Numbered from the stretch's first letter, positions 25,092-34,368 are shown. The stretch is 64,000 nucleotides of DNA from Thermoguttaceae bacterium (GCA_017447745.1 JAFSMW010000059.1:1-64000); one strand, 5' to 3'. Made by a program: numbers and translations. Notes: generated by a model not told the origin, from the sequence alone.

Positions 25092-25355
25092 ATGGCAAAT
25101 TTGCAAATCAGAATTAACGATGACCTTAAAACGCAAGCGGACAACCTTTTCGCAAGCCTGGGATTCGATACTTCTACAGCGGTAAGAATATTTTTAACTG
25201 TCGCAGTAGAGAATAACGGGTTACCTTTTGATGTTCGCCACAAAACCGTTCCCGAGAATATCAGACAAGCTGTAAACGAAAGCCGAAACAGAGTTAATCT
25301 CAACGGTCCGTACAACACAGCCGAGGAAGCGGTTGCCGCAATGATGGAGGAATGA
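25092..25355 (+). CDS. RelB/DinJ family antitoxin, no toxin gene beside it
   Basis: An 87-residue protein with the RelB/DinJ ribbon-helix-helix signature MANLQIRINDDLKTQADNLF followed by LGFDTSTAVRIFLTVAVENNG. Such antitoxins bind DNA and neutralise a RelE/YafQ-type RNase, whose gene normally follows at once. Here the next 330 bp hold only hairpin repeats, and hsdR comes after. It may be an orphan regulator or a remnant. A 39-bp gap separates it from the preceding gene, and no ribosome site stands out. Confidence 0.8.
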   Translation: MANLQIRINDDLKTQADNLFASLGFDTSTAVRIFLTVAVENNGLPFDVRHKTVPENIRQAVNESRNRVNLNGPYNTAEEAVAAMMEE

Positions 25356-25390
25356 GCTGAGAGTAGTTATAATATAGAGAAGAAAAAATC

Positions 25391-25600
25391 GTAGCCCACG
25401 CCTTTAGGCGTGGGATCAAATGCGACAAAAATAATATTATAACGCACAAATTCCAATCCCTTCCCCGCTCCATCAGGAGCGGGGAAGGGATTGGAAGGGA
25501 AGCGTTCGGGGAGAGAAGCCTTTGTTTAATCCCCCAGATAAATCTGGGGGCTACGAATTTTGAATAGTTTTTATTCCCCACGTCTAAAGACGTGGGAACA
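25391..25600. repeat. REP-like hairpin array between relB and hsdR
   Basis: GTAG then CCCACGCC-TTTA-GGCGTGGG (25391-25414), a perfect 21-bp hairpin (25451-25471 with 25476-25496, loop ATCA), CCCCCAGA-TAAA-TCTGGGGG then CTAC (25531-25554), and CCCACGTC-TAAA-GACGTGGG (25577-25596). The outer elements have GTAG next to the hairpin in opposite orientation, as in REP pairs. No RAYT transposase gene is in the window. Confidence 0.72.
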
Positions 25601-25685
25601 GGAATAGATAAATCCGGGAACGAAGAAAAGGGTTCAAACTCTTTCCCCACAACCCAAAATTGATAACACTCTTAAAGGAAATACC

Positions 25686-28600
25686 ATGCCCTACACCGAA
25701 CCCAGCTACGAAACCGCGATAATTCAGCTCTTTGAAAAGATGGGGTATTCCCACGTTTACGGTCCGGACGTGGAGAATCGGAACTTTAATTCTCCATTGT
25801 ATATGGAAAAACTGGAAAAAGCGCTTCATCAACTCAATCCAGGATTGCCGGAGGAGGCGATTTCCGACGCTATAAATAAACTTACCAATTTCGAAATCGG
25901 CGAGCTGGTTCAGAAAAACGCCATTTTTATGGACTATCTGCAAAACGGAATAGAAGTCCGCTATACAGAAAACGGCGTTCAGCGGTCGGCGTTATGTTAC
26001 CTAATAGACTATTCCAACTGCGACAACAACTCTTTTGATATCGCCAACCAGTGGACGTTCATTGAAAACGAAAACAAACGTCCAGACGTTCTTCTGTTTA
26101 TCAACGGTTTGCCGCTCGTTTTAATGGAATTAAAATCGCCGTCGCGAGAGGAAACGGACGCGTCAGAAGCCTATAAACAGATTCGCAACTATATGCAAGC
26201 CATTCCGTCAATGTTCATTTATAACGCCATTTGCGTTATGAGCGACATGGCTCTCAATCGGGCGGGAACGATCACCTCTGGCGAAGACCGCTATATGGAC
26301 TGGAAAACGGTAGACGGCAGTTATGAGAACACGCAGTTCGCAAACTTTGAAACGTTCTTTACTGGCATTTTTCAGAAAGAACGCCTGCTCGATATTCTGA
26401 AAAACTTTATTCTCTTTTCCAAAGAAGGGTTGACAAACTACAAGATTCTGGCGGGCTATCATCAGTATTTTGCCGTGCGAAAAGCGGTAGAGTCTACAAA
26501 GAAGGCGACGCTTACCGACGGCAAAGGCGGCGTGGTTTGGCATACGCAGGGAAGCGGAAAATCGCTGTCGATGGTCTTTTACGCTCATCTATTGCAATCG
26601 GAACTGGAAAGCCCAACTATCGTCGTTATTACCGACAGAAACGACCTGGACAATCAGCTGTATTTGCAGTTTTCCAAGTGCAAGGACTTTTTGCGTCAGA
26701 CGCCTGTTCAAGCCAAAAGCCGCGAGCATTTATCGTCGCTTTTGGAAAAACAAAAAGTGAACGGCATCATTTTTACAACCATGCAAAAGTTCGAGGAGCC
26801 GGGCGAACCGCTTTCTCTGCGGCGGAATATCATCGTTATCGCGGACGAAGCCCATCGCGGGCAGTACGGGCTGACAGAAAAAATCAAAATGAAGAAAAAC
26901 GCCGACGGGGAACTGGTCGCTCATCGTTCCGTTGGAATCGCCCGCATTATTCGTCAAACGCTCCCGAACGCAACCTATATCGGCTTTACCGGCACGCCGG
27001 TTTCACTTGAAGACCGCAACACGCGCGAAGTGTTCGGCGACTATATCGACGTCTACGACATGACGCAGGCTGTCGAGGACGGGGCAACGCGCCCGGTGTA
27101 CTACGAAAGCCGCGTTATGAAACTCAAGCTGGACGAAACGACTCTTCAGCTTATCGACGCGGAATACGATATTATGTCGCACAATTCCGACCCGGACGTA
27201 ATCGAACGCAGCAAACGCGAGCTGTCGCAGATGGAGGCGATTCTGGGTCATGAAGACGCTATCAATTCGCTTGTAGACGACATTCTTGATCATTACGAAA
27301 ATTACCGTCAGAACCTTCTAACCGGCAAGGCGTTGATTGTTTCGTATTCAAGAGCCATTGCAATGAAAATCTACAATCGCATACTTGAACTGCGCCCATC
27401 CTGGACGGACAAGGTTGCCGTCGTTATGACCTCGTCCAATAAAGACCCCGAAGAATGGCATGACATTATCGGCTCTAAACATCACAAAGAAGAGCTTGCA
27501 AAGGATTTCAAAAAAGACGACAGTCCCCTGAAAATCGCAATTGTCGTTGATATGTGGCTGACGGGCTTTGACGTCCCGTCGCTGGCGACAATGTACATTT
27601 ACAAGCCCATGATGGGATACAACCTCATGCAGGCAATCGCTCGGGTGAACCGCGTTTTTCAGGATAAAGAAGGCGGGTTGATCGTCGATTACGTCGGAAT
27701 AGCCACCTATCTCAAACTGGCGATGAACGAATACACCGTTCGCGACCGAAAGAATTACGGCAATCCCGATATCGCTCAGACGGCGTACCCGGTCTTTCAG
27801 GAAAAGCTGTCTGTTTGCCGCGACTTGCTTCATCCGTTTGACTATTCCGCCTTTTTCAACGGAAACGAACTCACCGCAGGCAGAACGATTACCGGCGCGG
27901 TCAACTTCCTTATGGACGTTTCGCGGGAGCAAGTTCGCAACGATTACATTAAAGAAGCCCTTCTGCTGCATAAAGCCCTTTCGCTGTGTTCTTCGATTGC
28001 AAAAGAAGACGAACGCGAGCTGGCGGCGTTTCTGGAAGCGGTTCGCGTTTTGCTCATGCGAATCGTCAGCCAAGGGGCGGGAAGAAGGCTGTCGCTCCCG
28101 GAAATCAACGCCAAAATTAACGAGCTGTTAAAGCAGTGCATCAAAGGCAGCGGCGTCATCAATCTTTTCTCCGACAGGGAACTGGAATTTTCGCTCTTCG
28201 ATCCAAAGTTCCTCAAAGAGATTTCTCAAATGAAAGAAAAGAACCTCGCCGTCGAACTGCTCCGAAAGCTGATTTCAGAACAGATTCACATTTACAAGCG
28301 GACAAACCTTGTAAAATCCGAACTGTTCAGCGAGCTAATGCAGAAAGCCATGAATCGCTACCTCAACGGTTTGCTCACCAACGAACAGGTCATTGAAGAA
28401 ATGCTCAATCTGGCAAGACAGATTCGGGAAGCTCATCAGGCAGGAGAAGAACTCGGTCTGAACGCCAACGAACTGGCGTTCTACGATGCCATTACCAAGC
28501 CGCAGGCGATCAAGGATTTCTACGAAAACGAGGAGCTAATCGCCATTACCAAAGAACTGACTGAAACGCTTCGCAAGAACTGTACAATCGACTGGCAGAA

Positions 28601-28736
28601 ACGCGAGTCCGCCAGAGCTAAAATGCGTATGATGATTCGCAAACTCCTGAAAGATCACCGCTATCCGCCAGAAGGCATGGAAGACGCAATCGTTACAGTT
28701 ATGAACCAGTGCGAGCTGTGGGCAGATGAACAATAG
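25686..28736 (+). CDS. hsdR: Type I restriction enzyme subunit R
   Basis: A 1016-residue HsdR. The nuclease core is RPDVLLFINGLPLVLMELKS (PD..ExK, about 133-152). The helicase follows: Walker A WHTQGSGKSLSMVFYA (near 284-299), the Q/DEAH-like IADEAHRGQYG (near 385), GFTGTP (motif III) and YNLMQAIARVNRV (motif VI). It translocates DNA with ATP and cuts at random sites once HsdM/S find an unmethylated target. A helical C-terminal domain (about 780-1016) would bind the methyltransferase core. It has the more GC-rich composition of hsdM rather than that of the thoeris genes. AAGGA at 25673-25677 serves its start. Confidence 0.95.
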   Translation: MPYTEPSYETAIIQLFEKMGYSHVYGPDVENRNFNSPLYMEKLEKALHQLNPGLPEEAISDAINKLTNFEIGELVQKNAIFMDYLQNGIEVRYTENGVQRSALCYLIDYSNCDNNSFDIANQWTFIENENKRPDVLLFINGLPLVLMELKSPSREETDASEAYKQIRNYMQAIPSMFIYNAICVMSDMALNRAGTITSGEDRYMDWKTVDGSYENTQFANFETFFTGIFQKERLLDILKNFILFSKEGLTNYKILAGYHQYFAVRKAVESTKKATLTDGKGGVVWHTQGSGKSLSMVFYAHLLQSELESPTIVVITDRNDLDNQLYLQFSKCKDFLRQTPVQAKSREHLSSLLEKQKVNGIIFTTMQKFEEPGEPLSLRRNIIVIADEAHRGQYGLTEKIKMKKNADGELVAHRSVGIARIIRQTLPNATYIGFTGTPVSLEDRNTREVFGDYIDVYDMTQAVEDGATRPVYYESRVMKLKLDETTLQLIDAEYDIMSHNSDPDVIERSKRELSQMEAILGHEDAINSLVDDILDHYENYRQNLLTGKALIVSYSRAIAMKIYNRILELRPSWTDKVAVVMTSSNKDPEEWHDIIGSKHHKEELAKDFKKDDSPLKIAIVVDMWLTGFDVPSLATMYIYKPMMGYNLMQAIARVNRVFQDKEGGLIVDYVGIATYLKLAMNEYTVRDRKNYGNPDIAQTAYPVFQEKLSVCRDLLHPFDYSAFFNGNELTAGRTITGAVNFLMDVSREQVRNDYIKEALLLHKALSLCSSIAKEDERELAAFLEAVRVLLMRIVSQGAGRRLSLPEINAKINELLKQCIKGSGVINLFSDRELEFSLFDPKFLKEISQMKEKNLAVELLRKLISEQIHIYKRTNLVKSELFSELMQKAMNRYLNGLLTNEQVIEEMLNLARQIREAHQAGEELGLNANELAFYDAITKPQAIKDFYENEELIAITKELTETLRKNCTIDWQKRESARAKMRMMIRKLLKDHRYPPEGMEDAIVTVMNQCELWADEQ

Positions 28737-28777
28737 CTGGGAGGATTCCCCTTCCCTGCGCTAATCAAGGAGAATTT

Positions 28778-29398
28778 ATGCCAAAAGAAGTTAATCCCAA
28801 GGACACGACCAGAGCGGATGCGTACGCGCTCTGGATACACGCGCCCAATCCGATGGTTACCTTTTTCAAAACGGTTGACGTTACAAACCTGATTAAGGTC
28901 AGCAAACGTCGGGGCATGAAGTTCAATATGCTTCTGGACTACTGCATCGGAAAAGCCGCGGTTGGGATTAAAGAGTTCTTTCTTCTCCCTGTTGGGGAAA
29001 AGCTCATACAATACGACCAACTTGCCGTTAATACGATTGTTAAAAACCGAAACGGCGAAGTCAGTTCCTGCGACATTTTATTCTCCGACGATTTAGAGAC
29101 GTTTAATCAGGAGTATCTAAAGTACACGTCTCTAGTCGCTCAATTCTGTCAGGACAGAGCGCTGTCAAAAGACTGCATGGTTATTGGAACGTCCGCTATC
29201 GTCGACACCGAACTTGACGGCGCGGTTGGCATGTACAGCGGCATTTTCAACAACCCGTTTCTCATCTGGGGACGATATAAAAAGAAATGGTTCAGATATA
29301 ATCTGACCATTTCTTTTCAGTTCCATCATACGCAAATGGACGGCTCTCACGCAGGGAAGTTTTTGGAAAATTTACAAGCGGAAATAAACCGCTTGTAA
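28778..29398 (+). CDS. CAT-like acyltransferase
   Basis: A 206-residue protein of the chloramphenicol acetyltransferase fold. The catalytic His motif is QFHHTQMDGSHAGKFLENLQ (HHxxxDG, near 186-192) and FNMLLDYCIGKAA is the N-terminal family helix. These trimeric enzymes move acetyl from acetyl-CoA to a hydroxyl. Many environmental members do not act on chloramphenicol, and resistance should not be assumed. It follows hsdR by 41 bp with its own AAGGAG site (28768-28773) and may be co-transcribed or simply adjacent. It is convergent with the BPL_N cluster. Confidence 0.82.
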   Translation: MPKEVNPKDTTRADAYALWIHAPNPMVTFFKTVDVTNLIKVSKRRGMKFNMLLDYCIGKAAVGIKEFFLLPVGEKLIQYDQLAVNTIVKNRNGEVSSCDILFSDDLETFNQEYLKYTSLVAQFCQDRALSKDCMVIGTSAIVDTELDGAVGMYSGIFNNPFLIWGRYKKKWFRYNLTISFQFHHTQMDGSHAGKFLENLQAEINRL

Positions 29399-29409
29399 TC
29401 CCCCCGCGG

Positions 29410-30177
29410 TTACTTCGCCGCGCAGGCGTCTTTGCTCTTTTGAGCGATAAAGCGGATCATTTCCATCATCAAGCCGTGCAGTTCCGGCGTCTGTTCCGGG
29501 TGCGGGCTGAGAATGAGCATCGTGCCTTTGCCGTAGGTTGTCAGGAGCATGGCGGGCGAGTTAATCTGAATCCCTTCCGGCGTGCCGTTCTTCGCCGTTT
29601 CCGTTCTGTACCACGCCAACACTTCCACCTTGGGACGGTCGGGGAAGACGTTTATGTTCATCACGGGACCGTTGCCGTACAAGATTTCCTGAAGTCCCTT
29701 GTACTTGTCGCCAAACGTCTTTAGACCGAGTTCGGAAAACTCGATTTTTAACATCGTAACGCCGCGCTGCCATCGTGGGTCTTTGGTTTGAGCGTTGAGA
29801 AAGCCCTGCTGAATCGGGAAATACGCGCCGGCACAAATGCCGATAAAGCCTTTTCCAGACGCGACGAACTGTTTGACTTTTTCGACCCCGTCCGGCCCCA
29901 GAGACGCTCCCTGCCCCTTTCCGCTGCCGCCGGGCAGGATAATCAGATCGAACTTGTCCAACGCCCCGTCGCGAATCTGCTGACCGTTGAGAACTTCCAT
30001 TTCAATCGTCGGGTCGTTCTCCACCAGCGGCGGAAAACGTTTCCAGCCGCCGGCTCCGTCGTCTCCATAAACAGCCAGACGAATTTTCGGCTGCTGCGGA
30101 GCCGGTTCGTCGTCAGCAAATGTTGTAACACAAAAAATGGATAATACTGCTAAAAGACAAAGGGTTCGTTTAAACAT
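29410..30177 (-). CDS. Secreted BPL_N-domain protein (single domain)
   Basis: A 255-residue exported protein with signal peptide MFKRTLCLLAVLSIFCVTTFA and one BPL_N domain, a class I glutamine-amidotransferase-like fold. The nucleophile elbow reads GICAGAYFPIQQ (Cys near 114). NGQQIRDGALDKFDLIILPG and LLTTYGKGTMLILSPHPEQ are also conserved. The role of exported BPL_N proteins is unknown. It is one of three tandem paralogues; unlike the other two it lacks the NlpC/P60-like C-terminal part. A duplicated repeat-filled spacer lies upstream. Confidence 0.8.
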   Translation of the reverse strand: MFKRTLCLLAVLSIFCVTTFADDEPAPQQPKIRLAVYGDDGAGGWKRFPPLVENDPTIEMEVLNGQQIRDGALDKFDLIILPGGSGKGQGASLGPDGVEKVKQFVASGKGFIGICAGAYFPIQQGFLNAQTKDPRWQRGVTMLKIEFSELGLKTFGDKYKGLQEILYGNGPVMNINVFPDRPKVEVLAWYRTETAKNGTPEGIQINSPAMLLTTYGKGTMLILSPHPEQTPELHGLMMEMIRFIAQKSKDACAAK

Positions 30178-30259
30178 GGTTGTACTGGGAAAGGGAGTAG
30201 GGAATAGGGAGTAGTTATTGTTGCGCTTGCGTCAATTGCTAATTGCTAATTGACAATTG
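30178..30259. repeat. Repeat spacer between paralogues
   Basis: 7-bp units (GGGAATA, GGGAGTA; then TTGCTAA, TTGACAA) fill this gap. The spacer at 31748-31830 is a near copy, so gene and spacer were duplicated together. Confidence 0.7.
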
Positions 30260-31747
30260 CTAATTACTTAAAATGTCCTCGTTAATTGCAATTGGCAGAT
30301 AACCGCTGTCCAAAAGGACGCTGTACGGCATCGGATGTTCAATCCGCCAGGTTTGATTGTTTCTTATCGTTCCCGTCTGTTCGGAAATATAGACGACTTT
30401 CGCCGCTTTATCGACTCGGCAAACCATCATGATGTGCCCGCTAGGACGTTTAATAAGAGCGTCGCCGGGCAGAAGCTGGTCGTAACAACGCTCCATAAAC
30501 GCAGAGCCGTTTTCCGCAATGACGTCTTTGCTCTTATGGAAATCCGTTATGTGATAATTCCCAACGCGCCTGAAAATCGGGACGGTCTTTCCTGTTTGCG
30601 GATTGATTATATGCAAGTAGCCCGGCCCCATGTTTCCTGTATACATAATCGGCAAATAGGGAATGACGCGTTTCCAGGAATATGAACAGGAACTGGAGCA
30701 GTCCGTTCCGCGGTATTGTTTTGCGCCAAACGGGCCGGAGTAAACGGACTGACCGTTTTCGTCTGTGCGGAGCATTGTTTTAAACTGTTCCAGACTGGTA
30801 TATCGTCCAGCTTGAGTGTACGGAATCCCTTTATATTTTTCGCCTGCGTGAAACGAGACTTTTTTAGACGGCTCATACCAGGGAATTTCTTTCTCGGGAA
30901 TCCATTCAACCGTTCCCATCGCGTTCATGCGCTTAACAGCTGACGCGACAACCGGATTGGACTGAGACGTTTCCGTTCTGAGGACGCACGGGGGTTCTTT
31001 TCCAAAGCAGAAGTTGTCCGCAACGTGACGAATGAGCTTAACCACAACTTCTTTCATCGACGGGGTTTGCTCAATGCGCGGGCTGACGAGAACGACGGTT
31101 CCCTTGCCGTATGTTGTCAGGAGGATAGCCGGGGAGTCGACTTGAATCCCTTTCGGCGTTCCGTTTTGCGCCGTTTCGGTTCGAAACCGCGCCAAGACTT
31201 CAACATTCGGTCGAGTGATGGAAATGTTGACGTCCATAACCGGGCCGCTGCAGTAAGAAACTTCCTGTTCTCCCTTGAATTTATCGCCGACGATTTTCAA
31301 GCCCAGCTCGGAAAAATCAATCTTCAAATTTGTAACGCCCCGATCCCAGCGAGGGTCTTTGGTTTGAGCGTTGATAATATCCTGTTGCAGCGTGAAATAC
31401 GCCCCGGCGCCAACGGCGATAAGTCCTTTTCCGGATTCAATAAACCGTTTGACCTTTTTGACGCCGTCGGTTCCCAGGGATTTAGCTTGTCCCGATCCGC
31501 TTCCGCCGGGCAGGATAATCAGATCGAACTTGTCCAGAGCGCCGTCGCGAATCTGCTGTCCGTTGAGGACTTCCATTTGAATCCCCGGGACGTCTTTCAG
31601 CAACGGCAGGAACAGTTTGCACCCGTCTGCGCCGCTGTCTCCGTAAATCGCGACGCGAATTGTCGGGGCTTGAATCGGTTGAGCGGCAAAAGCTGTTAAG
31701 CAAAAACAGGATAATACTGCTAACAGACAAAGCGTTCTTTTAATCAT
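30260..31747 (-). CDS. Secreted BPL_N plus NlpC/P60-like protein, nucleophile lost
   Basis: A 495-residue exported protein: signal peptide, BPL_N domain (about 25-245), linker, and a C-terminal cysteine-peptidase-like domain (about 340-480). The latter shows YRGTDCSSSCSYSW (candidate Cys), LLPGDALIKRPSGHIMMVC (candidate His) as in NlpC/P60 enzymes, which cut peptidoglycan peptides. In the BPL_N domain the elbow that reads GICAGAYF in both neighbours is AVGAGAYF: Cys is replaced by Gly. So the amidotransferase-like site should be inactive here while the C-terminal site looks complete. It is the middle one of three tandem paralogues. Confidence 0.82.
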   Translation of the reverse strand: MIKRTLCLLAVLSCFCLTAFAAQPIQAPTIRVAIYGDSGADGCKLFLPLLKDVPGIQMEVLNGQQIRDGALDKFDLIILPGGSGSGQAKSLGTDGVKKVKRFIESGKGLIAVGAGAYFTLQQDIINAQTKDPRWDRGVTNLKIDFSELGLKIVGDKFKGEQEVSYCSGPVMDVNISITRPNVEVLARFRTETAQNGTPKGIQVDSPAILLTTYGKGTVVLVSPRIEQTPSMKEVVVKLIRHVADNFCFGKEPPCVLRTETSQSNPVVASAVKRMNAMGTVEWIPEKEIPWYEPSKKVSFHAGEKYKGIPYTQAGRYTSLEQFKTMLRTDENGQSVYSGPFGAKQYRGTDCSSSCSYSWKRVIPYLPIMYTGNMGPGYLHIINPQTGKTVPIFRRVGNYHITDFHKSKDVIAENGSAFMERCYDQLLPGDALIKRPSGHIMMVCRVDKAAKVVYISEQTGTIRNNQTWRIEHPMPYSVLLDSGYLPIAINEDILSN

Positions 31748-31830
31748 GGCAAGGGAGTAGGGAATGGGGAATAGGGAATAGTAATTGTAACGCTTGCGTC
31801 AATTGCTAAGCGCTAATTGACATTTGCTAA
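31748..31830. repeat. Repeat spacer between paralogues, second copy
   Basis: Similar in order and sequence to 30178-30259: GGGAGTA/GGGAATA units, then GCGTCAATTGCTAA. Confidence 0.7.
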
Positions 31831-33339
31831 TTACTTTGTCAAAATGTCTTCGTTAATTGCGATCGGCAGATAACCGTCTTCAAGGAGTTTGTCGTACGTG
31901 AACGGGTGTTCAACGCGCCAGGTTTGATGGTCGCTGATAAACTGCGATCTGTCGTCTGGATTGGTTCCCGCCTGTTCGGTAACGTAGACGACCTTCGCCG
32001 CTTTGTCGACCCGGCAAACCATCATGACGTGCCCATGCGGACGCTTGACCAGGGCGTCGCCCGGCAGAAGCTGGTCGTAACAGCGTTCCATCGCCTCGCG
32101 GCCGTTTTCCGCAATGACGTCTTTGCTTTCGTGGAAGTCGGTAAAGCGATAATCGCCGACGCGTCTGAAAATCGAGACGGTTTTACCGGTTTGCGGATGA
32201 ATCAAATGCCAATCGCCCGGCTCCATGTGCCATGTTTTCATAATCGGCAAATACGGGATGGTATGCTTCCAGGAATACGAGCAGGAACTGGAGCAGTCTG
32301 TACCGCGGTATTTATCCGGCGCAGTCGGCCCGGTGTAAATCGGCTGACCGTCTACGTCTTTGAGAAGTTCCTTGAACATTTCCAGGTTCGTATATCGACC
32401 GTCTTGCGTATACGGAAGTCCTTTGTATTTCTCACCTGCTCGGAACGGGAGTTTTTTGGGCGTATTAAACCAAGAGACGTCTTTTTCCGGAATCCATTCA
32501 ACAGACCCCATTGCGTCCATATACGGAACCGCCGGGGCGATAACCGGATTGGGCTGCGACGTTTCCGTTCTGAGAACGCACGGCGGTTCTTTCCCAATGC
32601 AGAGGTTGTCGGCAACGTGATGGATGAGCTTGAGCAGGACTTCGTTCATCGCCGGGGTTCGTTCCGGGTGCGGACTGATTGTAACAACGGTTCCCTTGCC
32701 GTAGGTCGTCAAAAGAATAGCGGGAGAATTGACCTGAATCCCTTCCGGGGTTCCGTTTTTCGCGGTTTCGGTACGATACCACGCCAAGACTTCGACGTTG
32801 GGTTTGTTGGGAATCATATTAACGTTCATCACCGGACCGTTGCCGTAATGAACTTCCTGCTGACCTTTGAACTTGTCGCCGACGATTTTCAAGCCGAGTT
32901 CGGAGAATTCAATCATCAACTCCGTTGATCCTCGCTGCCAGCGGGGGTCTTTGGTTTGAGCGTTGATGAACTCCTGCTGAATCGGGAAATACGCTCCGGC
33001 GCAGATTCCAATATACCCTTTGCCAGATTTGACAAACTCTTTAACCTGTTTGACGCCGTCTTCTCCCATGGACGCCGCCTGTCCTTTTCCGCTTCCGCCC
33101 GGCAGGAAGACGATATCAAAGTTCTTCAGAACGCCATCGCGAATCTGCTGCCCGTTGACCAACTCGTATTCCAGAGTCGGGTCTTGCTCAATGACGGCAA
33201 CGTCGTTTTTGTACCCGTCTGAAACCCCGTCGTCTTTATACAGAGCAATGCGAATTTTCTCTTCTTCGGCGTTAGAACTGTTACAAATTCCGCAAATTAT
33301 CGCGGCAAGAAACAATGAACATAGAAAAAAACGTTTCAT
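31831..33339 (-). CDS. Secreted BPL_N plus NlpC/P60-like protein, intact sites
   Basis: A 502-residue protein from the ATG at 33339 (signal peptide MKRFFLCSLFLAAIICGICN). The frame opens 27 codons earlier at 33420, but those residues do not look like a signal and the later start fits. BPL_N holds GICAGAYFPIQQ, and the C-terminal domain holds YRGTDCSSSCSYSW and LLPGDALVKRPHGHVMMVC. It is likely to act on the cell surface or wall, given the domain pair. It is the first transcribed of the three paralogues and probably the ancestor-like form. Confidence 0.85.
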   Translation of the reverse strand: MKRFFLCSLFLAAIICGICNSSNAEEEKIRIALYKDDGVSDGYKNDVAVIEQDPTLEYELVNGQQIRDGVLKNFDIVFLPGGSGKGQAASMGEDGVKQVKEFVKSGKGYIGICAGAYFPIQQEFINAQTKDPRWQRGSTELMIEFSELGLKIVGDKFKGQQEVHYGNGPVMNVNMIPNKPNVEVLAWYRTETAKNGTPEGIQVNSPAILLTTYGKGTVVTISPHPERTPAMNEVLLKLIHHVADNLCIGKEPPCVLRTETSQPNPVIAPAVPYMDAMGSVEWIPEKDVSWFNTPKKLPFRAGEKYKGLPYTQDGRYTNLEMFKELLKDVDGQPIYTGPTAPDKYRGTDCSSSCSYSWKHTIPYLPIMKTWHMEPGDWHLIHPQTGKTVSIFRRVGDYRFTDFHESKDVIAENGREAMERCYDQLLPGDALVKRPHGHVMMVCRVDKAAKVVYVTEQAGTNPDDRSQFISDHQTWRVEHPFTYDKLLEDGYLPIAINEDILTK

Positions 33340-33437
33340 GTTGTTACAAGTCAGAAAGAGTGTATAGAAAAATACAATGGTCGGCAATAAACCGGGGCGA
33401 CCGCCACAATTTACTGCCAACCATCTACGAGTTAATT

Positions 33438-33601
33438 AAGGGAACTTCTAATAATTCAATTTTGAGTCAAGCTTGTTCTTTTTTCCGTCCGCTTTGAGTC
33501 GAAAAACCCACTCGTATGTCTAATACTGGGGCTTTTCTCCTCTGTGCGGACGAAAAAAACTCCATCGCTTGACAACGAAAGCAATTATTAGAAGTCCCCT
33601 T
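33438..33601. mobile_element. MITE-like element, 164 bp with long inverted repeats
   Basis: AAGGGAACTTCTAATAATT (33438-33456) is the inverted complement, with one mismatch, of 33583-33601. Inside, GTCAAGC/GCTTGAC and TTTTTTCCGTCCGC/GCGGACGAAAAAAA pair as well, so the whole unit folds into a long hairpin. It codes for nothing and lies between two genes of the same strand. Confidence 0.72.
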
Positions 33602-33612
33602 GATAGTGAACC

Positions 33613-34368
33613 TTAGTTTTCGGATTCGCTTTTGGGCGTGGAAACGTAGGGTTCGATGAACGTCTGTTCGCTTTGCGCCTTCTGCATGGCGAACTGCGCC
33701 AAGCTGGCGGCTTTCTGAAGTTTCGCCTGAGAGTAAACCGGGGATTTGGCGCCGTTAGCGCTTGTCCAGGTTTCTTTGGCGAGGTCGTCAGTCGTCATGT
33801 CGTTATTGAGCATCCAGGCAGCCATCTGAATGGTTTCGTGGTCAACTTTGGTTTTGCCCATCATTTTGCCCAGTTCGATAACAGCGGGACGATCGGTAAC
33901 TTCTTCAATCGGCTTGATTTTGTATTCGGTAAACGGAGTGGGGTCTTTCTTGCCGTGATCCAGACAGACGGCTTCAACATCGCGACGAACGATTTTTTCC
34001 GGGGCAACGCGGAACATACCGCCTCCGCCGCCTCCGCCGCCGTCCATATCTTCCATCATGCCCTGCAAACCGCCTTCGTTACTGCCGCCGCCGCCAAACT
34101 GCGCCAGAACTGGAACCGCGCCTGCTACAGGAGGCATAACAACGTTAAGCGGCTGCTTTGTTTTATTTTCAATTGAAACAACAGCGCTTTTACGGTTTTT
34201 AAACACAATTTTAGCGTCAATCTTGCCGTCTTTGATTCCTTCAAACAGATTAACGGATTCGACGCTGGCTTTGTCGCCGTTGGGCGCAGCCGCTATGACG
34301 TCGAACGACATCCCGCCGAGAATCAATGCGGAGAGAAGACCGAAAAACAAACTTCGAACGCAAGTCAT
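33613..34368 (-). CDS. Secreted glycine-rich protein, unknown function
   Basis: A 251-residue protein from the ATG at 34368, which has GGAG 7-10 bases upstream and begins a signal peptide (MTCVRSLFFGLLSALILGGM, cleavage after VIAAA). The frame is open 29 codons further up, without signal character. After a beta-rich segment (about 40-85, IVFKNRKSAVVSIENKTKQP) there are two Gly-rich runs (FGGGGSNEGG and an eight-Gly stretch), then a helical C-terminal half ending SESEN. This type occurs in planctomycete genomes as a conserved hypothetical; I do not know its role. It stands alone between a MITE and the uvrB terminator region. Confidence 0.6.
   Translation of the reverse strand: MTCVRSLFFGLLSALILGGMSFDVIAAAPNGDKASVESVNLFEGIKDGKIDAKIVFKNRKSAVVSIENKTKQPLNVVMPPVAGAVPVLAQFGGGGSNEGGLQGMMEDMDGGGGGGGGMFRVAPEKIVRRDVEAVCLDHGKKDPTPFTEYKIKPIEEVTDRPAVIELGKMMGKTKVDHETIQMAAWMLNNDMTTDDLAKETWTSANGAKSPVYSQAKLQKAASLAQFAMQKAQSEQTFIEPYVSTPKSESEN

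Noticed and set aside
28778-29398. Chloramphenicol resistance gene
   Set aside because: The fold and HHxxxDG motif are present, but many CAT-like proteins act on other substrates; resistance is not claimed.
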